Source: an uncultured Marinobacter sp. (GTDB taxonomy: Bacteria > Pseudomonadota > Gammaproteobacteria > Pseudomonadales > Oleiphilaceae). From it: DNA of 64,000 nt. The translations under genes were made by a program, and so were the position numbers. The stretch spans positions 1,736,001-1,800,000 of the forward strand of contig NZ_CANLBK010000001.1 in assembly GCF_947488835.1 (NCBI RefSeq). Direction: 5' to 3'. Below are positions 1-8,576 of the stretch, piece by piece. Position 1 is the first letter of the stretch. Every line of letters starts with the position of its first letter. Below the pieces are notes generated by a model that saw only the letters and a program-made list of their open reading frames with translations, did not search any database and had not been told where the DNA came from.

Positions 1-639
1 AAGTTCTTCCAGTTCTGGATACACACCAAAGCTATTGGCCGGGTGCCGCTAATTGAAGGCGTTTTTAACACACCCTCCGCCCATCGCGTGCACCATGCGG
101 TGAACCCCCGCTATGTCGACAAAAACTATGGCGGGGTGGTTATGTTTTGGGACAAGCTTTTTGATACCTGGGCAGAAGAGCGGGACGAAGATCCCTGCAT
201 TTACGGCGTGCGCAAACCCTATCGAAGCTGGGACCCGCTATACGCTCATGTGGATTGGTGGGCAAGGCTATGGAAAGACGCAGTGAATACCGAAAAGTGG
301 ACCGACAAGATCAAGCTGTGGTTCATGCCCACGGGCTGGCGCCCTGCAGATGTCACCGAGAGCGATCCGTGGAAGCCCTATGACATTGGGAACTATAAAA
401 AGTACGACCCGGACGTGAGCCTCTGGCAAAAAATCACAGCGATTGCCCTGTTTTTAGCCACTCTCCCCTTGATCAGCCACCTTCTGTTTGAGCAGTTCAG
501 CTTGCCTTTGTGGAAAAAGGCCGTGCTTTCGGTGGTGATAGTTGCCTGTCTTTACGGCTGTGCCTATCTACTCAACGGCACCAAGCGCAAGTCCCTGGAG
601 GTAGTGGCGACAAACAGCACAAACGAAGGATTTTCGTAA
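1..639 (+). CDS. Fatty acid hydroxylase / sterol desaturase family protein, 5' end missing
   Basis: The reading frame is open from the first base, so the gene begins outside the window; a GTG at 43 is internal. The visible part carries the last histidine box of the membrane di-iron hydroxylase family (HRVHH, then an NYGG motif and FWDKLFDTW), followed by a linker and a C-terminal hydrophobic stretch around residues 130-180 that forms two or three membrane segments. Family members oxidise or desaturate lipids using two iron atoms held by eight histidines; the substrate cannot be told from sequence. A second, complete member of this superfamily lies at 37139-37933. The gene converges on the arfA-like gene, and a 9-bp inverted repeat covers its stop codon. 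Confidence 0.85.
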   Translation, partial: KFFQFWIHTKAIGRVPLIEGVFNTPSAHRVHHAVNPRYVDKNYGGVVMFWDKLFDTWAEERDEDPCIYGVRKPYRSWDPLYAHVDWWARLWKDAVNTEKWTDKIKLWFMPTGWRPADVTESDPWKPYDIGNYKKYDPDVSLWQKITAIALFLATLPLISHLLFEQFSLPLWKKAVLSVVIVACLYGCAYLLNGTKRKSLEVVATNSTNEGFS

Positions 640-670
640 AACAGCCCATCAGGCAGCTTTGCGAAAATCC
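628..670. terminator. Inverted repeat spanning two convergent 3' ends
   Basis: Perfect 9-bp arms (ggattttcg at 628-636, cgaaaatcc at 662-670) with a 25-nt loop. The repeat covers the stop codons of both convergent genes. It may be a bidirectional terminator, or an mRNA hairpin at the end of the arfA-like reading frame. There is no clean U-run, so termination is uncertain. Confidence 0.4.
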
Positions 671-804
671 TCCATCCGTACATTTTTGTCGCGGCTGCGG
701 CGATATTTGCTTTTGTCTTCGACCACGCGCATTTGATACTTGGGGGTTTTGAGTTCCCGCTGCACAGCACTGTGCTTTGTGGGGCTTACCTTCTTTTTCG
801 CCAT
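649..804 (-). CDS. arfA: Small basic protein, probable alternative ribosome-rescue factor (ArfA-like)
   Basis: A 51-residue, very basic protein starting MAKKKVSPTK. A GGAG ribosome site lies about 9 nt before this ATG; the frame is open further upstream, but no such site supports a longer form. The central segment LKTPKYQMRVVEDKSKYRR resembles the ArfA core (T/D-P-x-F/Y-x-x-R-V-x-x-x-K-x-x-Y-x-R). ArfA recruits RF2 to ribosomes stalled on mRNA without a stop codon. In E. coli its own mRNA is cut at a hairpin near the 3' end, so that tmRNA normally destroys the product. Here the last codons also lie in an inverted repeat (628-670), consistent with that scheme but not proof of it. The assignment rests on a short weak motif. 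Confidence 0.5.
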   Translation of the reverse strand: MAKKKVSPTKHSAVQRELKTPKYQMRVVEDKSKYRRSRDKNVRMEDFRKAA

Positions 805-1036
805 CGTAATGTCTCCATTGGCATTGTGTTTTAACCGTTGCATCTTAGCAGTTACCGAGACGGCTAAGAATATAGGGAAAGACACGCACCTCATGGCCTG
901 CTTGTCTTCTACTGTGTTTAACGCGCCAGTGCCTCTTCGTTCGTTTACAAAACTCAACAGAAGAACGCATGGTCAGCCATTACCCTTAGCGCCCTACTCA
1001 AATACCCCCCTTTTAATAGAGGCTCTATAAACGCAT

Positions 1037-1429
1037 ATGAACAACACCGATCTGGTTTTCCAAAGCTACGGAAGGTGCTGCAACCGTGATGAGTTTTTCA
1101 TCGATTTCTACGACCATTTCATGTCTAGCTCGGATGCCATCAGGAACCGCTTTGTGAATACAGATATGCCCGCACAACGGCATCTTCTTCGCCACGGCGT
1201 TTTGCAACTGATCCTTACCGCACGTGGTATGCCAGACCGCAAGCTCAAAGCACTTGGCGAAAGCCATAACCGCTCGAACCTGAACATCAATCCTGAGTGG
1301 TACTCGTTTTGGCTGGACTCGCTGCTGAAAACCGTTCGCCTGCATGATCCTGAGTACACCAAAGAACTTGGCGATGCATGGGAAGAGGTGCTGACCCCGG
1401 GAATCGATCTGATTCGCGGAGCCTACTGA
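1037..1429 (+). CDS. Single-domain globin
   Basis: 130 residues, the usual size of a bacterial single-domain globin. The helical pattern fits the family: the E-helix region is around RHLLRHGV (residues 49-55) and the probable haem-ligating proximal histidine is H77 in GESHNR, followed by W/F-rich helices G and H. Such globins bind O2 or NO and are often linked to NO detoxification. No reductase domain is fused and no ferredoxin/flavin reductase gene is adjacent. It stands alone, 232 bp from the divergent arfA-like gene and 80 bp before the sulP gene. There is no strong Shine-Dalgarno site; a GAGG lies about 15 nt upstream. Confidence 0.8.
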   Translation: MNNTDLVFQSYGRCCNRDEFFIDFYDHFMSSSDAIRNRFVNTDMPAQRHLLRHGVLQLILTARGMPDRKLKALGESHNRSNLNINPEWYSFWLDSLLKTVRLHDPEYTKELGDAWEEVLTPGIDLIRGAY

Positions 1430-1509
1430 GCGCCCCACTGATACTTCTTGATTCGGCCCATTGATTTCCACACACTTGAATGCCAGCCCTCAAGCGATAA
1501 ACTGTTTTT

Positions 1510-3255
1510 ATGCTCTTCAAACTATTGCCTGGTTTGCTCTGGTTGCAAGGATACTCGGCCCACACATTAAGGCGGGACGTGGTATCGGGCTTGGCTATTG
1601 GCGTTATGCTAATCCCGCAAAGCATGGGCTATGCAGTGCTGGCCGGCTTGCCACCAGAGTTTGGGCTGTATGCGTCGATCTTTCCGCCGCTTTTGTACGC
1701 CCTGCTGGGAACCTCCAACAAGATTTCCATTGGGCCGGTGGCACTGGATGCCATTCTTATTCTCTCCGGCCTCAGCGTGCTCGCAGAGCCTGGCTCAGAC
1801 CAATACCTCCAGCTTGCCATTGAGTTAACCCTGCTGGTTGGCTTGATTCAGTTTCTGTTTGGGGTGCTTCGCTTCGGCTTTATCGTCAACTTTCTCTCAT
1901 ACCCGGTTGTCGTTGGCTACACCTCGGCCGCTGCCATTATCATCATAGGCAGCCAGCTCCAAAGCCTGACAGGGGTGCATGTTGATAGCGCCAACGTGCT
2001 CGACCTTTGCTACCAACTACTCTTGAACATAACCAACTGGCATGGCCTTACCGTAGCTATTTCTGTGGCAAGCCTGCTGTTTATATATCTGTGTAAACAT
2101 CGTGCACCAAAGGTGCCTAGCGCGCTGATTCTGCTGGTTGGCACCATGCTGCTCTCGGGGCTTTTCCATGCCGGGCAGGCGGGTGTAGAAGTTATCAATT
2201 CTGTACCCCAGGGTTTCCCTTCGTTGCAGTTCCCGGATTTTGATCTTGCAAAGCTTGGTGAGCTGCTGCCGGTGGCATTTACCGTAGCCCTGATGGGCTT
2301 TGTAGGCACCATGTCGATTTGCAAATCCCAGGAATCGCCTAAAGACAAACGCAGCGCCCAACCCAATCAGGAATTGATTGCACTCGGTTTGGCCAACGCT
2401 CTGGGTGCCATGTTTCGCAGTTTTCCGGTTTCAGCCAGTTTTTCTCGTAGTGCGGCGATGCGGGAAGCGGGCGCACTAACTCAGGTGTCCGGGCTCATTT
2501 CTTCTGTCTTGATTGCGATCACGGTGATTTTCCTTACGCCTCTGTTCACCGACTACCCCCTACCGAAAGCTGCTCTGGCAGCAATTATCGTTATGTCGGT
2601 GTTGGGGCTATTCAAATATAAGGAAATGAAGGCGCTGTTCCGGCAAGACAGAAAAGAATTTCTGATTCTGCTGGTCACCTTTGTTATCACCATCTTGTTG
2701 GGCGTACAGCAGGGTTTGCTGGTGGGCGTAGCGGTATCGTTAATGCTGGTGATTTATAACAGCACAACACCGCACATGGCCGAACTCGGCAAACTTGATG
2801 GCGAAGATCTCTATCGCAACATAACTCGATTCGAGAGCACCAGCGTTCGCAAAGACCTGCTTATTTTCCGCTTCGATGCACCCCTGTATTTCGCCAACAA
2901 AGACTATTTCAAAAGCCGGCTATACAGCCTTATCAAGAAGCGCCCGGAGGGTGCTTTGAAGGGCGTGATTCTCGATGCTCAATCGGTTAGCAGCATCGAT
3001 ACCACGTCGTTAATCATGCTGGAAAGCGTGATTGAAAACCTGCGGGAACAGGGCATTGAGTTCTATCTGGTTAGCCTGATTGGCCCTGTGCGCGACACCC
3101 TCACACAATCATCTGCACTGGGGCCGTATGTGCTAAATGAGCACATGTTCCCTCAAATTACAGATGCAGTATTGTACATTGATCAGGGTATTAGCTCCCG
3201 CGCTTCGATTGCCAAGCAGAGCAATGCTGCAAAGGCTCGGCGCGCCAAAAGCTAG
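1510..3255 (+). CDS. SulP family anion transporter with C-terminal STAS domain
   Basis: 581 residues, normal for SulP permeases. The N-terminal two-thirds is strongly hydrophobic with about 10-14 membrane segments and contains the SulP signature near residues 33-70 (IPQSMGYAVLAGLPPEFGLY). The C-terminal 120 residues form a cytoplasmic STAS domain, including VILDAQSVSSIDTTSL. Members carry sulfate, bicarbonate or other anions, usually with Na+ or H+. No carbonic anhydrase or sulfate-assimilation gene is next to it, so the substrate is open. The ATG at 1510 has no clear ribosome site, but the membrane domain begins close behind it and supports this start. It converges with the exporter gene, leaving only 15 bp between them. 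Confidence 0.92.
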   Translation: MLFKLLPGLLWLQGYSAHTLRRDVVSGLAIGVMLIPQSMGYAVLAGLPPEFGLYASIFPPLLYALLGTSNKISIGPVALDAILILSGLSVLAEPGSDQYLQLAIELTLLVGLIQFLFGVLRFGFIVNFLSYPVVVGYTSAAAIIIIGSQLQSLTGVHVDSANVLDLCYQLLLNITNWHGLTVAISVASLLFIYLCKHRAPKVPSALILLVGTMLLSGLFHAGQAGVEVINSVPQGFPSLQFPDFDLAKLGELLPVAFTVALMGFVGTMSICKSQESPKDKRSAQPNQELIALGLANALGAMFRSFPVSASFSRSAAMREAGALTQVSGLISSVLIAITVIFLTPLFTDYPLPKAALAAIIVMSVLGLFKYKEMKALFRQDRKEFLILLVTFVITILLGVQQGLLVGVAVSLMLVIYNSTTPHMAELGKLDGEDLYRNITRFESTSVRKDLLIFRFDAPLYFANKDYFKSRLYSLIKKRPEGALKGVILDAQSVSSIDTTSLIMLESVIENLREQGIEFYLVSLIGPVRDTLTQSSALGPYVLNEHMFPQITDAVLYIDQGISSRASIAKQSNAAKARRAKS

Positions 3256-3270
3256 TTCTGGCAGCCAACC

Positions 3271-4485
3271 CTAGGCCTGCTTCTTACGTTCAATCGCCGC
3301 TGGCCCGCCAGCAGCCAACACAGCAGCCCCATAAACGCACACCGCCATAATCAGCACGATGGGCAACAGTGCACTACCTGCCAGAGTTGCTGAAAGTGCA
3401 CTGATAGCGCCCGCAATCGTGAACTGCGCCGCGCCCAGCATTGCTGCTGCAGTGCCGCCAAGATGGGGGAAGAACTCCAGAGCATTAGCCATGTTGTTGG
3501 GAATAATGGCGCCCATGAACCCAACTGCAACAATAATGCAGCCTGCTATCACCCAGTAGGGTGCGCCCGCCCAAGCGCAGATTACCAGCGCGCTCACAGC
3601 AATGGCCTGCAGGAACACGCAGATTCTGAGAATGCGCACGGATTCATATTTGTTTAGCAGGCGACGGTTGAGCAGATTCAAACTTGCCATAGCCACTATG
3701 TTGGCAGCGAACAGCCCCGAAAACATGGCATTTGAGAGCCCAAACCACTCCTGATAAATAAACGATGCGTGGGTGATAAACACCATCATGGAACTGAAGC
3801 ACAGCGCTTGCAGCCCAACAAAGCGCATGGTGACACCATGGCGAAGCACCAGCCCATAGTTGGTTACCAGCGTGGCAACCGGGGTGCGTTCTGTTTGGCG
3901 GGGAGGTAGGCGCCGAAACAATTGGAAATGCAGAACAACGGCCAGCAGAGCTGCGTAACCTGCCAGCATCAGAAAGATCACATGCCACTCGCTGAAATAC
4001 AGTAATGCCGAGCCAATAGAGGGCGCGGCCGCAGGTGCAATGAACATGACCAAGCCAATCAACCCGAACAACCGGGCAGCATCCTGACCACTGGTTTGAT
4101 CGCGAACTATGGCCGGCACGGACACTGCGCAAAACGCCCCACCAATGCCCTGCACAATCCGCCATCCCAGCAAGTTTGCAAGGGTTTCAGACTGGGCAAC
4201 CATATAGGCGGCAATAGCGAAAACCAGCAGCCCGGCAAACAGTATCCGCTGTCGACCATAGCGGTCAGATAATGGCCCGCCCAGCAACTGTGCAAGCCCC
4301 AAAGCGCCAATATAAGCACTCAACGTGAGGCCAACGCCTCCATGCCCAATACCTAATTCATCAGCAATTTCCGGGAAGGCCGGCAAGTATGCATCAAGTG
4401 CCAATGGCCCCAAGGCAACGGTCATGCCCAATAAGACGGCTAGCTGAAGGTGGGACATAGGGGCTGTATTCAAATCGGTATCCAA
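3271..4485 (-). CDS. Bcr/CflA-type MFS drug efflux transporter
   Basis: 404 residues with 12 predicted membrane segments. The first segment carries LGPLALDAYLPAFPEIA, typical of the Bcr/CflA subfamily, where an Asp-Tyr-Leu-Pro motif sits in helix 1. Motif A, GGPLSDRYGRQRIL, lies in the loop after helix 2. Homologues expel bicyclomycin, sulfonamides, chloramphenicol or cysteine by H+ antiport. The gene is monocistronic: the next minus-strand gene upstream, glcF, ends 161 bp away behind a hairpin. Substrate is not predictable. Confidence 0.88.
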   Translation of the reverse strand: MDTDLNTAPMSHLQLAVLLGMTVALGPLALDAYLPAFPEIADELGIGHGGVGLTLSAYIGALGLAQLLGGPLSDRYGRQRILFAGLLVFAIAAYMVAQSETLANLLGWRIVQGIGGAFCAVSVPAIVRDQTSGQDAARLFGLIGLVMFIAPAAAPSIGSALLYFSEWHVIFLMLAGYAALLAVVLHFQLFRRLPPRQTERTPVATLVTNYGLVLRHGVTMRFVGLQALCFSSMMVFITHASFIYQEWFGLSNAMFSGLFAANIVAMASLNLLNRRLLNKYESVRILRICVFLQAIAVSALVICAWAGAPYWVIAGCIIVAVGFMGAIIPNNMANALEFFPHLGGTAAAMLGAAQFTIAGAISALSATLAGSALLPIVLIMAVCVYGAAVLAAGGPAAIERKKQA

Positions 4486-4571
4486 ATGAGAGGGCCAGAC
4501 AGAAGATGCTGCAACCGTGGATTGTTAGCGTGCTCACAACTTAGCAGTCTAGCGCATAGCAGCAAGATACA

Positions 4572-4601
4572 CTCCCTTAGTGACGGAAATCACTAAGGGA
4601 G
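4572..4601 (-). terminator. Perfect 12-bp hairpin downstream of glcF
   Basis: Arms 4572-4583 and 4590-4601 are perfectly complementary with a 6-nt loop. It sits 46 bp past the glcF stop on the minus strand, at the end of the TRAP-glc operon. No U-tract follows, so it may protect the 3' end rather than terminate by itself. Confidence 0.5.
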
Positions 4602-4646
4602 CAATACAATCATCATAGGGAATGCAGAGCAGCCTAGCCTTACTAC

Positions 4647-5855
4647 TTATTGATCAAGCAGCTCTATCCAGTGTTGCACCGGTACTTGGGCTTTGGTCTC
4701 AAGGTGCATCTGGCAACCTACGTTGGCGGTTACGATACGATCAGGATCATCCACCGTCAGTGCTTTGAGTTTGTTGCCCAGCAGTTTCTGGCTAAGTTCT
4801 GGTTGCAATACCGAATAAGTGCCTGCAGAACCACAGCACAAATGCTTGTCTTTGGTGATGGCCAAGTTGATGCCTGCCTTGGTAAGCACCTGCTCCACAA
4901 CACCGCTCTGTTTCATTGCATGTTGCAGTGTGCAGGGGCAATGAAAGGCAACTTTGCCAGAGGTGTTCTGCACCTTGAGGCTTTCGAGATTCTGATTCAG
5001 CAAAAATGCGCCAAGGTCGGTGCTGAGCTCGCTGACTCTCGCGGCCTTGGCGGCATAGACAGGGTCGTTTCTCAACAAGTGTCCGTAGTCCTGCACCATG
5101 GCCCCACAACCAGAGGCGGTCATAATCAGTGCCTCTGCACCAGATTCGATGGCTGGCCACCAGGCATCGATGTTCTGGCGCATGCGCTCAAGGCCCTTTT
5201 CGTGCTCAGAGAGGTGATAGTTAACCGCCCCGCAGCATCCGGCTTCAGGGGCTTCGACCATGGTGATGCCGAGCTTGTCCAGCACTCGAGCGGCAGCTGC
5301 GTTGGTGTTCGGTGTGGCAGAGGGCTGCACGCAGCCTGCCAGTGCCAGAACAATTCTGTTATGGCTTGCGGCGGGCCAGGGGCTTGCCTGTTTTTTGGGT
5401 GGTACTTTGGATCGCAGTTTGGCAGGCAGTATGGGGGCGAAGGTTTGCCCGAGCTTTAGCAAGTTTCCAAACAGTACTCGATTGGGCAGTACTCGCGCCA
5501 GGGCCCAGCGCACCCACTTTTCTTTCGGGGGGCGTGGCAGTTCTTTGTCGATAAGGTTGCGGCTGATGTCCAGAAGGCGACCGTACTGAACACCGGATGG
5601 ACAGGTGGTTTCGCAGCTGCGGCAGGTTAGGCAGCGGTCGAGGTGTTCACGGGTTTTTTCGGTGACTTCGGCGCCTTCGAGGAACATTTTCATGAGGTAG
5701 ATGCGGCCTCGGGGGCCGTCGCGCTCGTCGTTGAGTTCCTGGTAGGTTGGGCAGGTTGCGGTGCAGAATCCGCAGTGGACGCACGCTCTCAGGATGGCTT
5801 CTGCTTCCTGTCCTTCTGTTGTGTTGGCAAATTGTTGAACCAGGTTTGTTTGCAT
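4647..5855 (-). CDS. glcF: Glycolate oxidase iron-sulfur subunit GlcF
   Basis: 402 residues. Two ferredoxin-type [4Fe-4S] motifs are visible: C25-x2-C28-x2-C31-x3-C35-P and C75-x2-C78-x2-C81-x3-C85-P. Two CCG cysteine-rich domains follow (EAGCCGAVNYH near residue 205, KHLCCGSAGTY near 340), as in GlcF, LutA and GlpC. GlcF passes electrons from the flavin subunits GlcD/GlcE, which oxidise glycolate (or D-lactate) to glyoxylate (or pyruvate), to the membrane quinone pool. It is the last gene of the operon, separated from glcE by 161 bp holding a hairpin repeat, although glcD and glcE overlap. A modest AGGT ribosome site precedes the ATG. Confidence 0.95.
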   Translation of the reverse strand: MQTNLVQQFANTTEGQEAEAILRACVHCGFCTATCPTYQELNDERDGPRGRIYLMKMFLEGAEVTEKTREHLDRCLTCRSCETTCPSGVQYGRLLDISRNLIDKELPRPPKEKWVRWALARVLPNRVLFGNLLKLGQTFAPILPAKLRSKVPPKKQASPWPAASHNRIVLALAGCVQPSATPNTNAAAARVLDKLGITMVEAPEAGCCGAVNYHLSEHEKGLERMRQNIDAWWPAIESGAEALIMTASGCGAMVQDYGHLLRNDPVYAAKAARVSELSTDLGAFLLNQNLESLKVQNTSGKVAFHCPCTLQHAMKQSGVVEQVLTKAGINLAITKDKHLCCGSAGTYSVLQPELSQKLLGNKLKALTVDDPDRIVTANVGCQMHLETKAQVPVQHWIELLDQ

Positions 5856-5899
5856 GTTTTACCTGCTAAAGACTCATATTCGGTGGTATCGCGCTTGGA

Positions 5900-5988
5900 T
5901 GAATGGTTCTCTGAAACACGCTGTGAATACTTCCCTGTACGCTTGGCTACGCCATCCATGGCTTCGCACAGTTTCAGAGAACCATTCA
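5900..5988. repeat. Hairpin repeat, copy 1 (18-bp arms, 53-nt conserved core)
   Basis: Perfect inverted arms at 5900-5917 and 5971-5988 enclose a 53-nt core at 5918-5970 that begins acgctgtgaatacttccc and ends cttcgcaca. The core matches that of the copy at 57151-57261 at 50 of 53 positions (on the opposite strand), while the arms do not match beyond four bases next to the core. The core contains the small palindrome gccatccatggc. It lies between glcE and glcF, inside what should be one transcript. See also 16837-16946. Confidence 0.85.
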
Positions 5989-6016
5989 CCCAATCGCTGT
6001 TCTGACCTTCGCGAAA

Positions 6017-7084
6017 TTACAACCAGCTATACAGTCGTCCCGGGTTAAATATTCCGTCGGGATCAAACGAGTTTTTCACCCGCTGCTGGATTGCTTTAAG
6101 TGCATCAGGCTGGCCGTGCATTACCTCACCACTTCTGTCACCACCCCGGAACAGGCTTACCTGTCCGCCAGCGGCGCGAGCCAATGGCTCCATGTCGCTC
6201 AATTGGCTCGCTCCCCTGAACCATCGCTGGGAGCCGGCCCAGTCTATGAACCAGTCGCCTTCGATGGCGGGGTTCACAGCGGTGGAGTTAACGGAGAAAC
6301 GCCATAGTGCTTCGTCGCTGCGGGTGAAGAAGTCGTGCTGCATGTCTTGCACTGAGCGCCAGAAATCAGCACCTGCCTCTACCACCTCCCCACTCCACTT
6401 TTCGGCTGTGGCTTCTACGGCTGTTTTGGCTCCGGAGAGGCGCAGATAGACTTTGCCATCTACCCAGCAGGCGGCTGTTATGGGTTTGGGTTCGGCTGAG
6501 CGGCTGTTCATGTAGTGGAGGACTTCGTCTATGCCCATTTCCTGCACTAAGGTCATGCTAGCAGCGGGGCTAGGCATTACTTTGAGGCTGATTTCAGTGA
6601 TGAGCCCCAGGGTGCCTAAGGCTCCGGCTTGGAGTCGGGAGACATCGTAACCGGCGACGTTTTTCATCACTTCGCCGCCAAATCGTAGATGCTCGCCTTT
6701 GCCGTTAATCAGGCGTATGCCAAGCACTTGGTCCCGCACTGAGCCGGTCCAGGGCCGCGCAGGGCCAGACAGGTTGCAGGCGAGTGTGCCGCCAATGGTG
6801 GATTCGGGGCCAAAGTGAGGGGGTTCGAAGTGCAGTGCCTGGCCTTGTTCGGCAAGCACCGCTTCAATGTCAGCCAAAGGTGTGCCAGCACGTACGGTCA
6901 TTACCAACTCTACGGGATGGTAATCCACTATGCCGGTGTGCTCGCCCACGTTGAGGGTGCCAGCCTCTGCACTGGGTTCACGGCCGATGAAGGCTTTGGT
7001 GTTGCCACCCACTATGTTGAGTTTCTCCCCGCCAGCGCGGGCCTGGAGCACTTGCTCCTGCAGTTGTTGAGAGATATCAGCCAT
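6017..7084 (-). CDS. glcE: Glycolate oxidase FAD-binding subunit GlcE
   Basis: 355 residues, the normal GlcE length and shorter than GlcD. It has a PCMH-type FAD-binding fold: an N-terminal NIVGGNTKAFIG segment (about residues 23-34), STIGGTLACNLSGPARP near residue 94, and the loop GEVMKNVAGYDVSRLQAG near 137, typical of GlcE. It works with GlcD and GlcF as the membrane-associated glycolate (or D-lactate) oxidase. The start overlaps the end of glcD by 8 bp, showing translational coupling. The stop is followed by 161 bp containing hairpin repeat copy 1 before glcF. Confidence 0.94.
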   Translation of the reverse strand: MADISQQLQEQVLQARAGGEKLNIVGGNTKAFIGREPSAEAGTLNVGEHTGIVDYHPVELVMTVRAGTPLADIEAVLAEQGQALHFEPPHFGPESTIGGTLACNLSGPARPWTGSVRDQVLGIRLINGKGEHLRFGGEVMKNVAGYDVSRLQAGALGTLGLITEISLKVMPSPAASMTLVQEMGIDEVLHYMNSRSAEPKPITAACWVDGKVYLRLSGAKTAVEATAEKWSGEVVEAGADFWRSVQDMQHDFFTRSDEALWRFSVNSTAVNPAIEGDWFIDWAGSQRWFRGASQLSDMEPLARAAGGQVSLFRGGDRSGEVMHGQPDALKAIQQRVKNSFDPDGIFNPGRLYSWL

Positions 7085-8552
7085 GTTGTGCGGCTTCCGT
7101 GTGTTCGTGCTTGTGTTGTTTGTATTCGAGCGACCGATATTCCTGGCAGAACTTCAGCGCAGGCACAGCTTTGCCCGGATTGAGAATCCCCGTTGGATCA
7201 AACGCGGCTTTCACATCGTGAAATTGCTGCAGCTCTTCATCGTTGAATTGAATCGCCATTTGGCGAATCTTCTCCACGCCTACACCATGTTCACCAGTAA
7301 TGCAGCCACCCACATCCACGCACATTTTCAGTATTGCCGCTCCGAAGGCTTCGGTACGTTCGAACTCCCCCGGTACGTTTGCATCAAACAGGATCAACGG
7401 GTGCAGGTTGCCATCGCCGGCATGGAATACGTTGGCGACACGCAAGCCGAACACTTCAGACATTTTGTCCATCTCAGACAACACATAAGCAATGTGTCGC
7501 CGGGGAATGGTGCCGTCCATGCAATAGTAGTCGGGAGAAATGCGACCGACGGCCGGGAATGCAGATTTCCGTCCCAGCCATAGAAGTGCCCTCTCCTCTT
7601 CGCTTTGAGAGGTGCGAACCGAGGTGGCTCCAAGCTTGCGGAAAACCTCTTCGGCCTCGGCAATGTGTTCGTGCACTTCTTCTTCGGTGCCATCCACTTC
7701 GCAAAGAAGCAGCGCTTTGGCCTCTCGGGGATAGCCCGCACCGGCAAAATCGTCGGCCGCCACAATGGCGTAGCCGTCCATCATTTCCAAACCGCCAGGA
7801 ATGATGCCATGGGAGATGATGCCACCCACCGCATCACCCGCCATCTGCACGCTGTCGAAACCGGCCATCACCACTTGCGCCACTTCAGGCTTGGGCAGAA
7901 GCTTTACTTTCACTTCTGTCACCACACCCAGCAGGCCTTCTGATCCGGTTAGCAGGGCGAGAAGGTCCATGCCGCAGCTATCCAATCCGTCGCTGCCCAC
8001 GGTTACCACATCGCCCTCAGCGGTCACTATTTCCACGCTGAGAAGGTTGTGTACCGTTAGCCCGTACTTCAGGCAGTGCACACCACCTGAGTTCTCCGCC
8101 ACATTGCCGCCAATGGTGCAGGCAATCTGCGATGAGGGATCGGGGCCGTAGTAGAGGCCGTATTGAGCGGCTTCTTCGCTAATCGCCAGGTTGCGAACAC
8201 CCGGCTGCAAGCTGGCCGTTCGTGCCAACGGATCTATGTTCAAAATACGGTTGAACTTGGCCAGCGATAACACCACACCTTCTTTATTCGGCATGGCACC
8301 AGCACTAAGACCGGTTCCCGCTCCACGGGCAACAACCGGAACTCCATGCTGATGGCAGATTCGCATAATCCGCTGCACCTGTGTTACGGTTTCCGGCAGC
8401 ACGACCAGTAACGGCATTTCGCAGTACATCGACATGCCGTCGCATTCGTAGGGCTTCATAGTTTCGTCATCAGTGATAACGAAATTTGCATCAACAAAGC
8501 CCCGGAGCTTTTCAGCCAGCTCGGCTTTGCTGATGGTTGGCTTGGTTGTCAT
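7077..8552 (-). CDS. glcD: Glycolate oxidase catalytic subunit GlcD
   Basis: 491 residues, matching GlcD. FAD-binding PCMH domain in the first half: PVVARGAGTGLSAGA (about residue 74) and SSQIACTIGGNVAENSGG (about 140). The C-terminal FAD-oxidase domain ends with GCITGEHGVGVEKI, which holds the conserved His/Glu near the flavin. The enzyme oxidises glycolate; close relatives take D-lactate or D-2-hydroxyglutarate, but the tight glcE-glcF partners favour glycolate or lactate. GGAAGG lies 6 nt before the ATG. It follows glcG by 24 bp. Confidence 0.95.
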   Translation of the reverse strand: MTTKPTISKAELAEKLRGFVDANFVITDDETMKPYECDGMSMYCEMPLLVVLPETVTQVQRIMRICHQHGVPVVARGAGTGLSAGAMPNKEGVVLSLAKFNRILNIDPLARTASLQPGVRNLAISEEAAQYGLYYGPDPSSQIACTIGGNVAENSGGVHCLKYGLTVHNLLSVEIVTAEGDVVTVGSDGLDSCGMDLLALLTGSEGLLGVVTEVKVKLLPKPEVAQVVMAGFDSVQMAGDAVGGIISHGIIPGGLEMMDGYAIVAADDFAGAGYPREAKALLLCEVDGTEEEVHEHIAEAEEVFRKLGATSVRTSQSEEERALLWLGRKSAFPAVGRISPDYYCMDGTIPRRHIAYVLSEMDKMSEVFGLRVANVFHAGDGNLHPLILFDANVPGEFERTEAFGAAILKMCVDVGGCITGEHGVGVEKIRQMAIQFNDEELQQFHDVKAAFDPTGILNPGKAVPALKFCQEYRSLEYKQHKHEHTEAAQHG

Positions 8553-8576
8553 AAGGCCTTCCTCAAACCGCCTGTT

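Noticed and set aside
805..957. N-terminal extension of the ArfA-like protein up to 957
   Set aside because: The GGAG site supports the ATG at 804, and the extension is not like the family.
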